From the NCBI GenBank assembly GCA_027596035.1, contig JADGJA010000074.1, positions 8,430-49,570 of the forward strand: a DNA stretch of 41,141 nt, written 5' to 3'. Position numbers and translations under genes: made by a program. The notes under the pieces are model-generated. The model ran no database searches and was not told where the DNA came from. It saw only the letters and a list, made by a program, of their open reading frames with translations. Each line of letters begins with the position of its first letter. Within the stretch, counting starts at the first letter, position 1. The stretch comes from Thoreauomyces humboldtii (taxonomy: Eukaryota; Chytridiomycota; Chytridiomycetes; Spizellomycetales; Powellomycetaceae). Shown one piece after another: positions 31,237-41,141 of the stretch.

Positions 31237-32910
31237 TCAATCGGCGGATTCTGTTGGTGTGATGATCTTGAAGACATCGGTAAGGGTCACGACGCTGACC
31301 GGCGGGCCTCCCGTCTTTTCCGTGACCTGAATCGATCAAGGGCAGACAACTTGAGATATGGTTTTTTCCGTTGGCTCGCCCAAGAGTGCCACAAGACCTA
31401 CCCAGACACGATGGGAGCGGGTGGCTATCATTTTGCCGACAGCGTATCCGAGACTCGAGGTCTCCAGCACGTCGAAGACGGGGAGTTTATCCTAGAAGCG
31501 TGTTTGCTGGTAAGTCTTTCGAGCGCAACAAATGGGCCATGGCGTGAAAGAGCGGATCGAGGGAAACACAAGCGGTCATTTTTTTTCTATTTACCCGACC
31601 GTCCATGATGCCTTGCTCCGAGTCAATGAATCCAACGAAATGTATGCACGTTTGCCACAGCAGGTTGAAGTTCAAGGACCGCATGACCCATTTGATGTCC
31701 GACATGCTCATGGACGCCACTATCCCTCCACTGGCGCTGAGGATGGCCAAGGACGACACGTCGTTCTTGGCTGAGAGACTTGAGAGGATGAGCCTGATGC
31801 ACTAAGGTATGCTTTCCCCGTTGCTCCGATCTTGGCACTCACCCATGACCTTGAGAGCTTCCAACACCGTCGTCTGCGCATCCACGGCGATGATGGTCTT
31901 CGTGCCGAGGCCCAGTTCTTTGATCTGCAGAAAAAGGGATTGGGGGCGCGTCGATTTCCCAGCTTGCATGCCTACACATGTGTGCGTGCATGTCGCTTCA
32001 CAGGTAACCTACCGATCTAGCAAACACGGTTTGAACGTCGGGAGACTTTTCGATCTGGAGTAGGTGTCGGGGAGGTCGACTTTGCGTGTTAGGTGATCGG
32101 ACCCATGGAAAAGCTCTCGACTCCAGGGATTCGAGGGGAAGGTGCTCTCACATGCTTGTAGAGATACGAGATGACGGTGCTCTGCGATATTATCCCCCTG
32201 AGATTGGAGTCTTCCACCACCGCGACCCTGTGCACCGATCCGGCGAACAGCTCGGCCAGCTGCAGCAGATGCGTCTGCGGCAACACGGAATAAAATGGGT
32301 TCTTCTGGGAGATGTCGGCCGCAAGCTTGGCGGGCACGGGTTGGTTCGATCGGGCCAGACGGACGAGCTCCTGGATCTCTTTCGGAGCCGAGTCGCTGAG
32401 CGGACGGTCCTTGGACAGTCCAATGAGGACGAACGCCACGACGTCGCGATAGTCGAACATTCCGGTGTAGACGCTCCGGTCCTTGTCCCAGACGGGCGCC
32501 GACGAGATGCCGTTCTTGATCAGAGTCTACCGTAGAGGGGGGGGGGGAGTTTCCATGAGCATTCTCGACGAAGGCTATCGTAGGGGAGGTGTTCGATTTT
32601 ACTTCGCAGGCGAGTTCCACGGAGACATCGCCCTCGATGACTACGACGTCCTGATGCACTGCGGCCAGTAGTTCGTCGCATGGAACGTTGTACCATCTAT
32701 GAAACGCAAGTCCTTCGTGCTGAGAAAGGCAGAATGACGCCGGGGGAAAAAAGCGGAGGGTTGTTGTTCAGCGACGACCTGCTGCGCGATCCAACGTGTT
32801 GGCCTGTTCCTTTAGTTTTTGTACAGTACCTCTGGCTGTGCTCTGTGATCGGCGGTGTCCGTGTCGACCTCTGCCTCTGCCTCTGTGTTGGCCATGTAGT
32901 TTCTCTCCAT
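31237..32910 (-). CDS. Four-CBS-domain protein (AMPK-gamma/SDS23-like)
   Basis: Eight exons are predicted: 32910-32830, 32719-32603, 32526-32152, 32054-32013, 31924-31843, 31770-31595, 31491-31402 and 31326-31237, giving 350 aa. Four CBS modules can be followed: one ending SAPVWDKDRSVYTGMFDYRD, one with VHRVAVVEDSNLRGIISQST, one with DVSSLAILSASGGIVASMSM and the last with THRVWV-like SHRVWVVTEKTGG then VSVVTLTDVFKII. CBS pairs bind adenine nucleotides in AMPK gamma subunits. Size is close to yeast Snf4 (322 aa), but the detailed sequence is not clearly Snf4 and there is no separate gamma-specific signature, so it could be an AMPK gamma, an Sds23-like protein or another CBS protein. The second intron (32602-32527) ends with a run of about 11-13 C before its acceptor. 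Starts at 32910 and 32895 are both possible; the N-terminus is acidic. Confidence 0.8.
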
Positions 32911-33176
32911 TGCAAGCGGATGTGGTTTTTGCGAGTGCGGGATCGAAAGGGTGATGGGTTGGGATGGGAGCTGGGAGAGGGCACGACGGTGATGACTTGC
33001 AAAGGTGTGACAAAGAGGCAACGGGGGAATGACACACGTTGTGCGACCGTCCACTGAATCAATCACACAGCCACCACCCTGGTTCTCTCTCTCTCTCTAC
33101 TGCCCACGGACACTTTTGTCCAAAAGCCATTGTGTCTGGGCAAGGGACGACACGGCAACCCAACACTCTTTGCACG
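32911..33176. promoter_or_regulatory. Divergent intergenic region CBS / CS-Sel1 gene
   Basis: This 266-bp stretch lies between divergent starts and contains a short CT microsatellite at 33084-33098 about 80 bp upstream of the plus-strand start. No clear TATA box was seen. Open frames through it are low-complexity. Confidence 0.4.
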
Positions 33177-34774
33177 ATGCTCACAGGCGGCGGATCCACC
33201 GCAACGATGCCATCTCCCTCCACGATCGTCACCACCACCACCACCAGCACTCCCTCCACATACTTTGACGGCGAACCATATCGCTTCGACGACCTGCCAG
33301 AATCTGTGACAGTGTCGCTTTACGTCCCGGAAACCTTCGATCCAAAGACATGCAACGGAGACCGCGTGGAGATCAAGCACCATCAGCTCATGGTGCAAGT
33401 CGCCGGCGAGGACTCCCCTCGTCTCAAGGGCTGGCTGTTTGCGCCCATCGACGAACACGGCTCGCTGTACGAAATCCAGCCAGAGGCCAAGACCGGCTTG
33501 CGCACGCTCACGGTCCACCTCACCAAGATCGAGCTGAGCGAGTACGAAGGGTTCCCCACGTTCCCTCTGCTCTTCGCCTCGGGCTACGACACCCCCGCCC
33601 CGCTCCCAAAGACCGCCACCCTGGAGGACCTGGATCCACACTCGGTGTACCTTCTCGCCGACTTCCTCCTGCGACGCGTCCGAGCCACCGCCCGAGCGTT
33701 CGACATGTACGAACGCGCGGCTGACCGTGGGAGTGTCAAGGCGTGCCTCAAGCTCGCCGCATGGTATCACATCGGAAGCGAGGTCGAACCGAGCGTTCCC
33801 GTCAAGAAGGATGCCACCCGGTCCTTTCGGTACCACAAGAAAGGTGCGAGCTTTCGAACGTCCATCACTCTCTAGTCTCCTTGCGCCCAACAGACCACAA
33901 ACTCACCGGCATGTGTGCTTTCCTGTCAACAGCTGCCGATCTGGGGAACGCGGAGGCGTGCCTGCACATCAGCGTTTGCTTGGTCCCCGAGGACGAAGCG
34001 GCGGCGGCCGCCGCCGCCGTCGGAAGCGAGGAAGGTCTCGAGGAAGCCGTCCGCTACTGCGAAGCATCCCGCGACCTCTGCGTCGCTCACGGACAAAGCA
34101 GCCACGAGATCGTTAGGCTGGCCATGTGGCGCGCCGGGAACCTGCTCCGTCTCAGCACAAAGGATGCAGCCGCGTCGCCAGAAAAGGTTCGAAGGGCCTT
34201 CGAATGCTACGACCTGGTCGCCAGCTCCTTCGATGACCCGCTTGCGACGTGGACGGTCGCCACGTACCACCTCTGGGGCTTCGGAACCCAGCAGGACGTG
34301 AAGCGCGCCGTCGAGCTGTTGAGGAAAGCCTTGGCGCGGGACGCGGGGCTCGGAATGCCGGCGGGTCTGGAAGGACTCGACGACATGGGTCTGGACGTCT
34401 TCGTCCAGGTGGAAGAAGAGGCTCGAAAGCTCGTCGAGAACGATCCAGGGAAGGCATTGGATGTGGAAGGCTTGACCAGGTCTGCTAAGGAGATCATCAC
34501 CCTTGCTGGCGGCTCTGAACACGTGCAGGCCACCATCGACGCGGCGCTGAAAGAGCTGGACCTTGGCGTCATGAAGGTTCAGAACATCGAGGAGCCAGTG
34601 GAGAGCTCACCCGCGACACGAGAGGCTAAGCCCAAGACGAAGGCCAGGCGCGCGAAGAGGACGAGAACGACGCGGTTGATGACTCCCCTGGACGCGGCCT
34701 TTGTGGTTGGAGTCGGGTTAGCGGCAGGATTAGGGGTTTGGATGTTCCTCAAGAGTAGGCGCACGCATTCATAG
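33177..34774 (+). CDS. CS-domain and Sel1-repeat protein with C-terminal membrane anchor
   Basis: Two exons are predicted, 33177-33843 and 33933-34774, joined in phase 1, giving 502 aa. After a Thr/Ser-rich start, residues about 35-125 form a CS-like (p23/NudC type) beta-domain (ESVTVSLYVPETFDP, GDRVEIKHHQLMVQVAG, LKGWLFAPIDEHGSLYEIQP, LRTLTVHLTKIELSEYEGFP). Then Sel1/TPR-like helical repeats follow at about 165-400 (ARAFDMYERAADRGSVKACL, KKAADLGNAEACLHISVCL, TYHLWGFGTQQDVKRAVELL). A Lys/Arg-rich stretch precedes one hydrophobic helix at the extreme C-terminus (LDAAFVVGVGLAAGLGVWMFL) with a short basic tail (KSRRTHS). This is the plan of a tail-anchored protein facing the cytosol at the ER or the outer mitochondrial membrane. 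The mix suggests a co-chaperone or adaptor, but no exact homologue is recognised. Confidence 0.8.
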
Positions 34775-34825
34775 ATAACATTCCCGTTACCAAAAGAATC
34801 ACATATTTATTCTAGTGCCTATCTT

Positions 34826-37800
34826 TCAACATTGAAGCAACTTTTTGGCCGTTGCCCGTGCTTTCCCGAAAACCTTCGGCTCCTTGGGCTTCGCGGCCCA
34901 CTCTCGCCCGATGGCGACGGCATGAACGCTCCGTCCAAAGCTCTTGGTCGGAACCGCCTTGAACGTCCGAGCTCCCGAATCGTACTTGTAAAAGGTAAGG
35001 ACGCTGGACGTGTCCAGCACGTCCGGGCCCTGCGTCCCCGGATGGATCTTGAGCGCCTGATCCAGGTGCGGGTCGTAGGAATACAGTCCCCGGAACGTCT
35101 GAGTCGACGGCGCATGAAACAGGATCATGAAGTGGTTGGATGTGGTTGCGCTCAAGTCCTGGGAGAGTGCGAACTCTTTAGTTCCCTGCCTCGTGCAGTC
35201 CACCACGAAAGGTCCCTTCATACCTCCAAGACTTCCGCTTGACATTTTTCGTTCACGGCCCCAGCCAGACAGACGTGCATCAGAGCGTTTCGGATGAGCT
35301 GACGATTGGACTGCTCCTTCACGGGACTCGCCCGTGCGACGCTCCTCGGCAGTTCGCTGGCCCTGATGCCTCTGCTCGGTGGAGGTGTCGCCAGCTCTTG
35401 CTCTTTTTCCTTTCGGATCTTTGCGCGCTCTTCGGCCATTTGCTTGGATCGCTCCTCCAGCTTTCGACTTTGCGTCTCCAGTCGCAGTCTGTGTTGGACA
35501 GTGAGCTTCTCGATACGGGCGGAAGTGTCTGCGTGTGAATCATAGTTACCTTCGTGCTTCTTCCTTTTGTAGGATGGCTTCCTCCTTCGCCTTGGCGATC
35601 CTGGCGATCTCACTTTCACGAGCGGCTTCCATCCTTCGAACCGTCTCGAGCTTCTTCGTCTAACCGAAGTAGGGTCAGATCTCCTGGCATGAACGAAAGG
35701 CAAGTCGATGGGCACATACCAGGATTTCCTGCCGCCTCTCTGCCGGCTTCTGAACAGCTTTGACCTGACCCTTGAGTGGATCGTGAGATGCGGTGACTTC
35801 AGTCTGCGATGGCTCCGTCTCCGGCTCGGCATTCCCTTGGGGAGTCGTCGACAGAGTCTTCTCCTCCTCTCGGGTCGTCACTTGAGGCGTGGCGAGCCGG
35901 GCACTGACTTCCGGTCGCTCTCTCGGCGTTATGGCAACGTACTCCTCCTCGCTGCTCGACGTCTCGTCCGATTCCCGGAGCGGATATAGCTGGAGTCCGG
36001 TTGTGGGTCTGCTCTTCGATGCAGACTGGATGCTGCTCCGCGAAGATGTTCGCGGCGGTGCGGTGAGGGTGCGGATGGGTTCCGCTGCTGGAGCGATGTG
36101 TGCGCTCGTGGGGAATGGGCCGTCGACGGATGGTCGAGCCGATGTTGGACGTGTCTGTGGTCGCGAGGGATCGTCGGATATGCCGACGGTCGGGGCTGCG
36201 TGGGTGGTGAGTTCAGGGGCGTGATGTGTAGGTGGATGATGCTCTGCGGGTGTTTTCTCTGATGATAGACTCCGTTGTCGTTCCGTTAGAGGAGTTGAAG
36301 GGCGATGTGTTACGCCTTTCGTCCTTTTCGTCGTCAATTTCTTCTTCCCTCGTGATGCTTTCCGCTTCGGTTGAGCACTCGCATCTATTTCTTCTTCAGT
36401 TGTCCAACCCTCGTCTGCGACATCTGTTGCAACTGGTTCCTCAACTCTCACTTCACTGAGCGAAGCATCGTCGTCAGTGGTCCAATCTTCGCCCTCCTCT
36501 ATTCGCGTCTGCTCTGATGTCGAGCGGTGGACAGCCTTTTCGACTGGCACGGGCATCCAGACCGAACTGGAGTTGAGGGATTTGGCGGAAGACGGGCGAG
36601 ACCGGATCGAACTTCTCGCTCGGTGGGGAACTGGGCTAGGAACACGGTTCGTTCGATCTGCTTCATGTTCCGGGTTCGCGTCTTGCCGCTGGCCGCTTTC
36701 GTCGCTGCCCGTGCTTGTAAAGTCCGCGCTGTGCACAGATCGGTCCTCGTCGCTATCGCTATCGACCAGAAGTGACATCGCCATCTCGTGCACGATTATG
36801 CGACCATCGTCGACTACTTCGGTGATCGATCCGGTGAGCTCTTCATCTGGGCTTCTTTCTGCGACAATAGTGCATTGGTCAGGGCATGCTTCACGATCAA
36901 CCACGCGTTGCCGTGCGATCGCCTTACTATCCGACTTGACTGGCGAGACCTGCTTCTGACGAGATGGACTGTGTCGCTTTGCACTGGCCTGCCGACGAGC
37001 GTTCGATTGCGCCAGCTGGTCGAGTCGCGCTTTCTGTACTTCGGAAGTCCCGCTCCCAGCGTCCGACTTTGCATCCGAAACAGATGCTTCGCTCTCGACG
37101 AGCGTGTCGGCTATATGCGGGGATGTGACGCTCGTATTGCCGTTCCAGGTCGTTACGACTGTCTCATCCTTCTCTACTGTCCTCACATGCATGTAGGTCG
37201 ATGAATCGGCACCGCGCTGGATGTTTGACGGAGACACACGCCGAATCCCGGACGTCGCACCTATTGCCGGAAGCTCCAATGTCTTTTGGCTACTTTTGCT
37301 TGGCAATTGTCGGGAAGAGTGTTTTTGGGACAACGATGGAAAGAACGCAGATGACGACTCTATGGTAGGAGTTCCCGCAGAGCTACTGTCCTTTCGCGGG
37401 GCGAAGTCCGGCATGTCCCCAAGTCCAAAGTCTTGCACTCTGCAAGCTGTCTGTTCTTGGACATGAGAAGGCGCATGCTTGACCGAGCTCTCGGATGTCG
37501 TTTTTAGAACGAAGGGGGGTTCCTCGTTTTTAGAGAAGACAGCTCCTGCCGAGGGACCCTTCCGACGATGACGCTCGTTTCCTACAGCGGTTGCAGATGC
37601 CGGCTTTGGTTTTATTGTGCTTCCTTCGGTGGATACTTTCGCGTTGAAAGGCAATGCTGTCTGGCTTGAAGCCAGTCCTTGTGAAACCACCATGGAGCTG
37701 TTCCCAGATCGATTCAGCTCATACGGACTTTCCTCATGGCTGGCTGCTTGGGCCTTCGACGCAACCAAGACGGTACACTGTGATATCGGCGTTGGGGGAG

Positions 37801-40607
37801 TTGGCAATTGCAACTCTCTTGCCTTCTGGCCTGAAAGGTCATAATCACCAGTCGTAGCCGCCAAACGGTCATCGCTCGATTTTGAATGCCTCATCGTCTT
37901 CGCTGAGGTTTTTTTCGTCTTGGAAGAGAACGGTTTCGATGGTTTTGTAGGCAGAGGTGTCTCCACCACGGTGGGAGCGTCTTCGGACTCATCAAGTAGA
38001 AGGTTACCTTCTGCTCCCTGCTTCGTAGACTGCGGTATACGAGCCGGTTCTAATGTTGTGACATCCTGATGTTCGTCCACCGATTTATCTGATAGCTCAG
38101 CTTCGGACAGGTGGCCGGCAGTTGACCTGACTTCGAAGAGTACAGGTGACGCCTGTTCCGCAGGCAGTATCTTTTTTGTCTGCCCGCTAGCTTCAGGCGC
38201 TTTTGAGGTCGCAGCCTCTGCTTCGGATGGGCGTACGTTCTCTTCAGTTTGTTCCACCGGGGGTCGCGCCGGTGTTGACAGATTTGTGACCTTTGCTGTC
38301 TGCGTGACCGATGCTTTTGTGCTCCTGTTTTGGCTCAACGGAGAATCGAAAGTGCTACGCATGTTTGCGGGCTCCCCGGACTGGCCTGCTCCTGATTTCG
38401 TGGTTGAAGTATGTTCTTGCGAAGGAGATGCTTCCGATTGCCCTCCTGATCCCTGTTTTCCCTTCAGATCCCGAAGTTTGGTCCTCCTCTTCGGGACCGG
38501 ACTAGAGTGTGCTTCCTCGTCCTCGGCAGCATTGAGCCCTCCTGCAGAAGAACTGTCCTTTGCTGCCTGACGTTGATCATCATCTTTACGTCGCTGAGGA
38601 ATCGGGATATCCGATTTGCGTCGTTCCCCGTTCTTGGTTTTCAAAGCTGATTTCTTCAGCGTCGTCTGCGGTTTGGCGACGAAACCACGGTCCTCGGCAG
38701 CCACCGCTATGCAGTCTGGCTCCGAAGATGTGAAGACATCCATCAAGTCGCCGACGTGCAATGAATTTCTGTCATGGGGCTTTGTGCTTGTGTGGCGATC
38801 CGAAACATCATGGATGATTGCTGCGTCCTTCTGAGCAAGCCCAGGTCGCAGTAGTTGCCGAGCTGCCCCGCTGCCATCCGGTCGCTTCCTTCTGTGACAA
38901 GCCCGGAACAGTTGACACACGATGGACATGTAAAGCAGTCGTGTGGCTCCGGACGTCCCCGCTGATGCGAGGTCCGGGGATGCTAGATCTTCTGGGCACC
39001 AGGTTATATCCATGTCCGACAAGTCCCGGCAAATGGCGGTGAAGCATCTCCAGTTTTGCGCCCGGCTGTCGCTCGTGACTGTATGGTGTATTTTGCGACC
39101 TGATGGGCGAAATCAGAGTCAAAGGCATGCTCCCCTTTCGCAAGGTCTCTACGACTGCCACTCACCCGCCATCTTCGGAAAGTAGAGAGCCGCCATGAGA
39201 GTCACGACTCTGCCGTCGGTTAGCCCCGTGCCAAGGTCGTCGATCTCGGCCAAAACAGGCGCTTTGCTTGCTTTGGAAAGCTCTGCCTCCGCTTTCACTC
39301 CTCGCTGCAGTTCAAGCAGGCATCTGTTTGTCCAAGTGACCAGCGCATCCTCCAGATCGTACGGATATTCTGCAGCGATGTTGAAGCTGGGAAAGCTCTG
39401 GCTTTTGTGGATGTCAGCGCCTGATGGGAACTTGCCAAGTCAAACTACACACACTTACCGGATATGTTCTACGACATTACCAATCGATACTTCCCTCCAG
39501 CTCGCTGCAATCAAGGCTTCGATGAGGTTGCAGTGTATGGACTGTGTGCGTTGTGAGCACGAGAACTGTTGTTAGCTCACCGGCGAAGGTTCATTGAATG
39601 ACGAGTCCCCACCTCGTAAAATGGCGTGTCGTCCGCGATCATGTCTCGGATCGAATCTCTCAAGCTCGTCTTGAACTTGAGATAGCCACACGCCGTCAGA
39701 TGGTCGAGATACTCAGGTGAGGCTTCCCCACACGCTTCCGATGCGGCGGCTTGGTATAGCCGTCCGCTGCACAGACATGGTATCAGACGGGTCCGCCGAA
39801 TCATCTTTCCGTTCTACAAAAAAAAGATCCACGTCAGTCCCGGAGAGCCTATGAATCTCAGGATCATCTTTTGCGCGTACCGCTTCGTTCAGATCCTCGA
39901 GCAGGGCGTCGATTTCGACAGAGCTTACGATGCTTTCGTCCGGGTGAGCCTTGACGAACAACAGAATCCACCGCACCGCCGGTCGAAAAGATGCCTAAAG
40001 AAACCCACGGGAGGGTTATCGAGGAGCTCGGGGGCTGCCCTCGCGCTCCATCCGGTCCTTCACTTGCCTCTGCGGCCTCGTACCAATCGCTATCGTACTC
40101 GCTGGCTATCTCCACCGCGATGGTCGGGACAGCAGTCTTTGCGTGGGTTCTATTCGACGAGTCCGCCTCCTCTCCTCCTCCCTTTTGCTCATGCCGTGTC
40201 TCGTACTCTTGTTTCAAGGCGCCGAGCAAAGTCGCGCAAGCATCCCGATCGCCCTGTCGAACTCCTTGGACGTCCTCCTCGGAAACATCTCCTGGCACAC
40301 TTCCTATGAACCTCAGGCCCTTTACGAGGTCCTGGAAGATTCGTGCCTTCAGATCCTCGCACGCGAAGGCTTCCGTCGATGAATACCAAGAAAGCTCGGT
40401 GGATTTTGGGGCGATGATGGAAAGTGCCTGCCGAACAAAGTGGTCAAATGTCGGATCCGGGCAGCAAGATTTCGAATCGACGTTTACCTGAAGGAGAACG
40501 AAGCCTTCCTGAATGTCGTCCAGAGATAGGTCTTCCCATCCTAGCATACTGGCCAGCCATTGCACGTCCAAGTGTGGTTGTGACAGAGGTTCTTCTGGGT
40601 TGGACAT
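34826..40607 (-). CDS. CAMSAP/Patronin-like microtubule minus-end protein (CH + coiled coil + CKK)
   Basis: Nine exons are predicted: 40607-40116, 39994-39881, 39813-39613, 39541-39459, 39401-39166, 39099-35720, 35659-35550, 35488-35224 and 35185-34826, giving 1746 aa. Residues 1-160 are helical with no known family. A CAMSAP-type calponin-homology domain lies at about 310-442 (LEDALVTWTNRCLLELQ, IDDLGTGLTDGRVVTLMAAL, NWRCFTAICRDLSDM, ATRLLYMSIVCQLFRA). About 1050 residues of Ser/Thr/Glu-rich disorder follow, then a charged coiled coil at about 1503-1575 (TKKLETVRRMEAARESEIAR, RKLEERSKQMAEERAKIRKE). The C-terminal CKK domain is at about 1598-1735 (SNRQLIRNALMHVCLAGAVN, NHFMILFHAPSTQTFRGLYS, VLTFYKYDSGARTFKAVPTK, FGRSVHAVAI). 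In animals CKK recognises growing microtubule minus ends and protects them. The last intron is only 38 nt. The donor of the first intron (gtggag at 40115) was set by phase and is the weakest junction. The neighbour upstream is divergent. Confidence 0.85.
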
Positions 40608-40740
40608 GGTGCGGCTTTGGCGAGAGCGAAGCCGTGGGGGTGCGCGCGTGCGAAACGTGCGCGTGGAGGGGAGCGAAAGAGCGAGAGAGAGCCTTTCGAC
40701 AGAGGACGGGAAAAGTCCAGGGTTGTCCGATGGGAGGCAT

Positions 40741-40763
40741 CACACACACACACACACACACAC
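40741..40763. repeat. (CA)n microsatellite
   Basis: An uninterrupted CA run of 23 nt lies in the shared promoter between the CAMSAP-like gene and the next gene, about 135 bp upstream of the CAMSAP-like start codon. Confidence 0.85.
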
Positions 40764-40828
40764 CGCTCGCACTTCCCCAGATAGTGGTGGTGGGTCCTTT
40801 CGCTGTGGTGGACCATTTCAATCAACCC

Positions 40829-40836
40829 ATATATAC
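40829..40836 (+). promoter_or_regulatory. TATA-like element upstream of the last gene
   Basis: The sequence catatata followed by cactgcag lies about 175 bp upstream of the ATG at 41007, inside the 399-bp divergent region 40608-41006. It could be the TATA box of the plus-strand gene with a long leader. Nothing else was recognised there besides the CA run. Confidence 0.35.
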
Positions 40837-41006
40837 ACTGCAGCACAGCTCGGTCGGTACTCTCCTCGCTCCCCACCATCGCTCGTTTGCTCCGTCCCAA
40901 TCGGTCTCATATTCTTCATCTCGTCTTCATAGCCATCAACACAGTCAAAGTACGCTCACGAACGAGCTCGGTCTTCTTTGGCCTCTTAAAACACGACACC
41001 CTGAGA

Positions 41007-41141
41007 ATGGCTTCAATGCCAGAAAAGCGGGCCGCACGGCCCGCAGCGGGCGTGTACGTCCCCCGTCATAGACGTCCAGTCACTCCCGCAGAACCATTGC
41101 CACCCCAACCGCCTCCAGTGAGGCAAACCCGTTCCTTCCCC
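41007..41141 (+). CDS. Start of an unidentified gene, truncated by the window end
   Basis: ATG at 41007 opens a frame that stays open to the end of the window (45 codons). It reads as a basic, Pro-rich N-terminus (EKRAARPAAGVYVPRHRRPV, then a PPQPPPVRQ stretch). The AGVYVPRHRR motif resembles short basic motifs in RNA-binding proteins such as R3H- or SUZ-containing factors, but too little is present for a call. It is divergent from the CAMSAP-like gene. Confidence 0.5.
   Translation, partial: MASMPEKRAARPAAGVYVPRHRRPVTPAEPLPPQPPPVRQTRSFP

Noticed and set aside
34826..35245. CKK domain as a separate short gene starting at ATG 35245
   Set aside because: The first part of the CKK (IRNALMHVCLAG) lies in the preceding exon, and a 38-nt GT-AG intron joins the two in phase.

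Overview
The window is eukaryotic nuclear DNA and reads as a compact fungal genome, most likely a basidiomycete. Genes sit a few hundred bases apart. Most are cut by many short GT-AG introns of about 40-120 nt, often with CTRAY-like branch sites. Stop codons are standard, and the protein set is fungal (Rrp5, Sqs1, Dsk2, Gpi16, Sac3, a DUF3712-type membrane protein, a DUF5672-type glycosyltransferase). The exact lineage cannot be fixed from the sequence. No rRNA, tRNA, transposon or CRISPR array was seen. Exon structures below were worked out by hand from splice signals, reading phase and family conservation.

Layout: 33-817 (-) phosphopantothenoylcysteine decarboxylase; 1183-7423 (+) RRP5; 7710-8870 (+) an orphan protein; 9389-10469 (-) DUF5672-type glycosyltransferase; 10834-13050 (+) leucine-rich-repeat protein; 13242-14612 (-) single-pass DUF3712-type membrane protein; 15115-16717 (-) choline/ethanolamine kinase; 17169-18614 (-) SQS1-like R3H/G-patch protein; 18866-20608 (+) ubiquilin/DSK2; 20710-22870 (-) GPI16/PIG-T; about 23120-24470 (+) a spliced locus with tandemly repeated exons and no evident protein; 24538-25174 (-) MARVEL-like four-helix membrane protein; 25376-31100 (+) SAC3/GANP; 31237-32910 (-) four-CBS-domain protein; 33177-34774 (+) CS-domain/Sel1-repeat tail-anchored protein; 34826-40607 (-) a CAMSAP/Patronin-type protein; 41007-end (+) start of a further gene. 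Many neighbours are divergent pairs with 200-400 bp shared promoter regions.

There is no operon or metabolic cluster. These are mostly housekeeping genes: ribosome biogenesis (RRP5, SQS1), coenzyme A and phospholipid synthesis (PPCDC, choline kinase), proteasome shuttling (DSK2), GPI anchoring (GPI16) and mRNA export (SAC3).

The most striking item is the gene at 34826-40607. It carries a CAMSAP-type calponin-homology domain, a long disordered middle, a coiled coil and a C-terminal CKK domain. That is the architecture of animal microtubule minus-end binding CAMSAP/Patronin/Nezha proteins, a family usually described as animal-centred. The second is the tandem-exon locus at 23.1-24.4 kb, whose first four predicted exons contain no ATG apart from a 12-codon mini-ORF.
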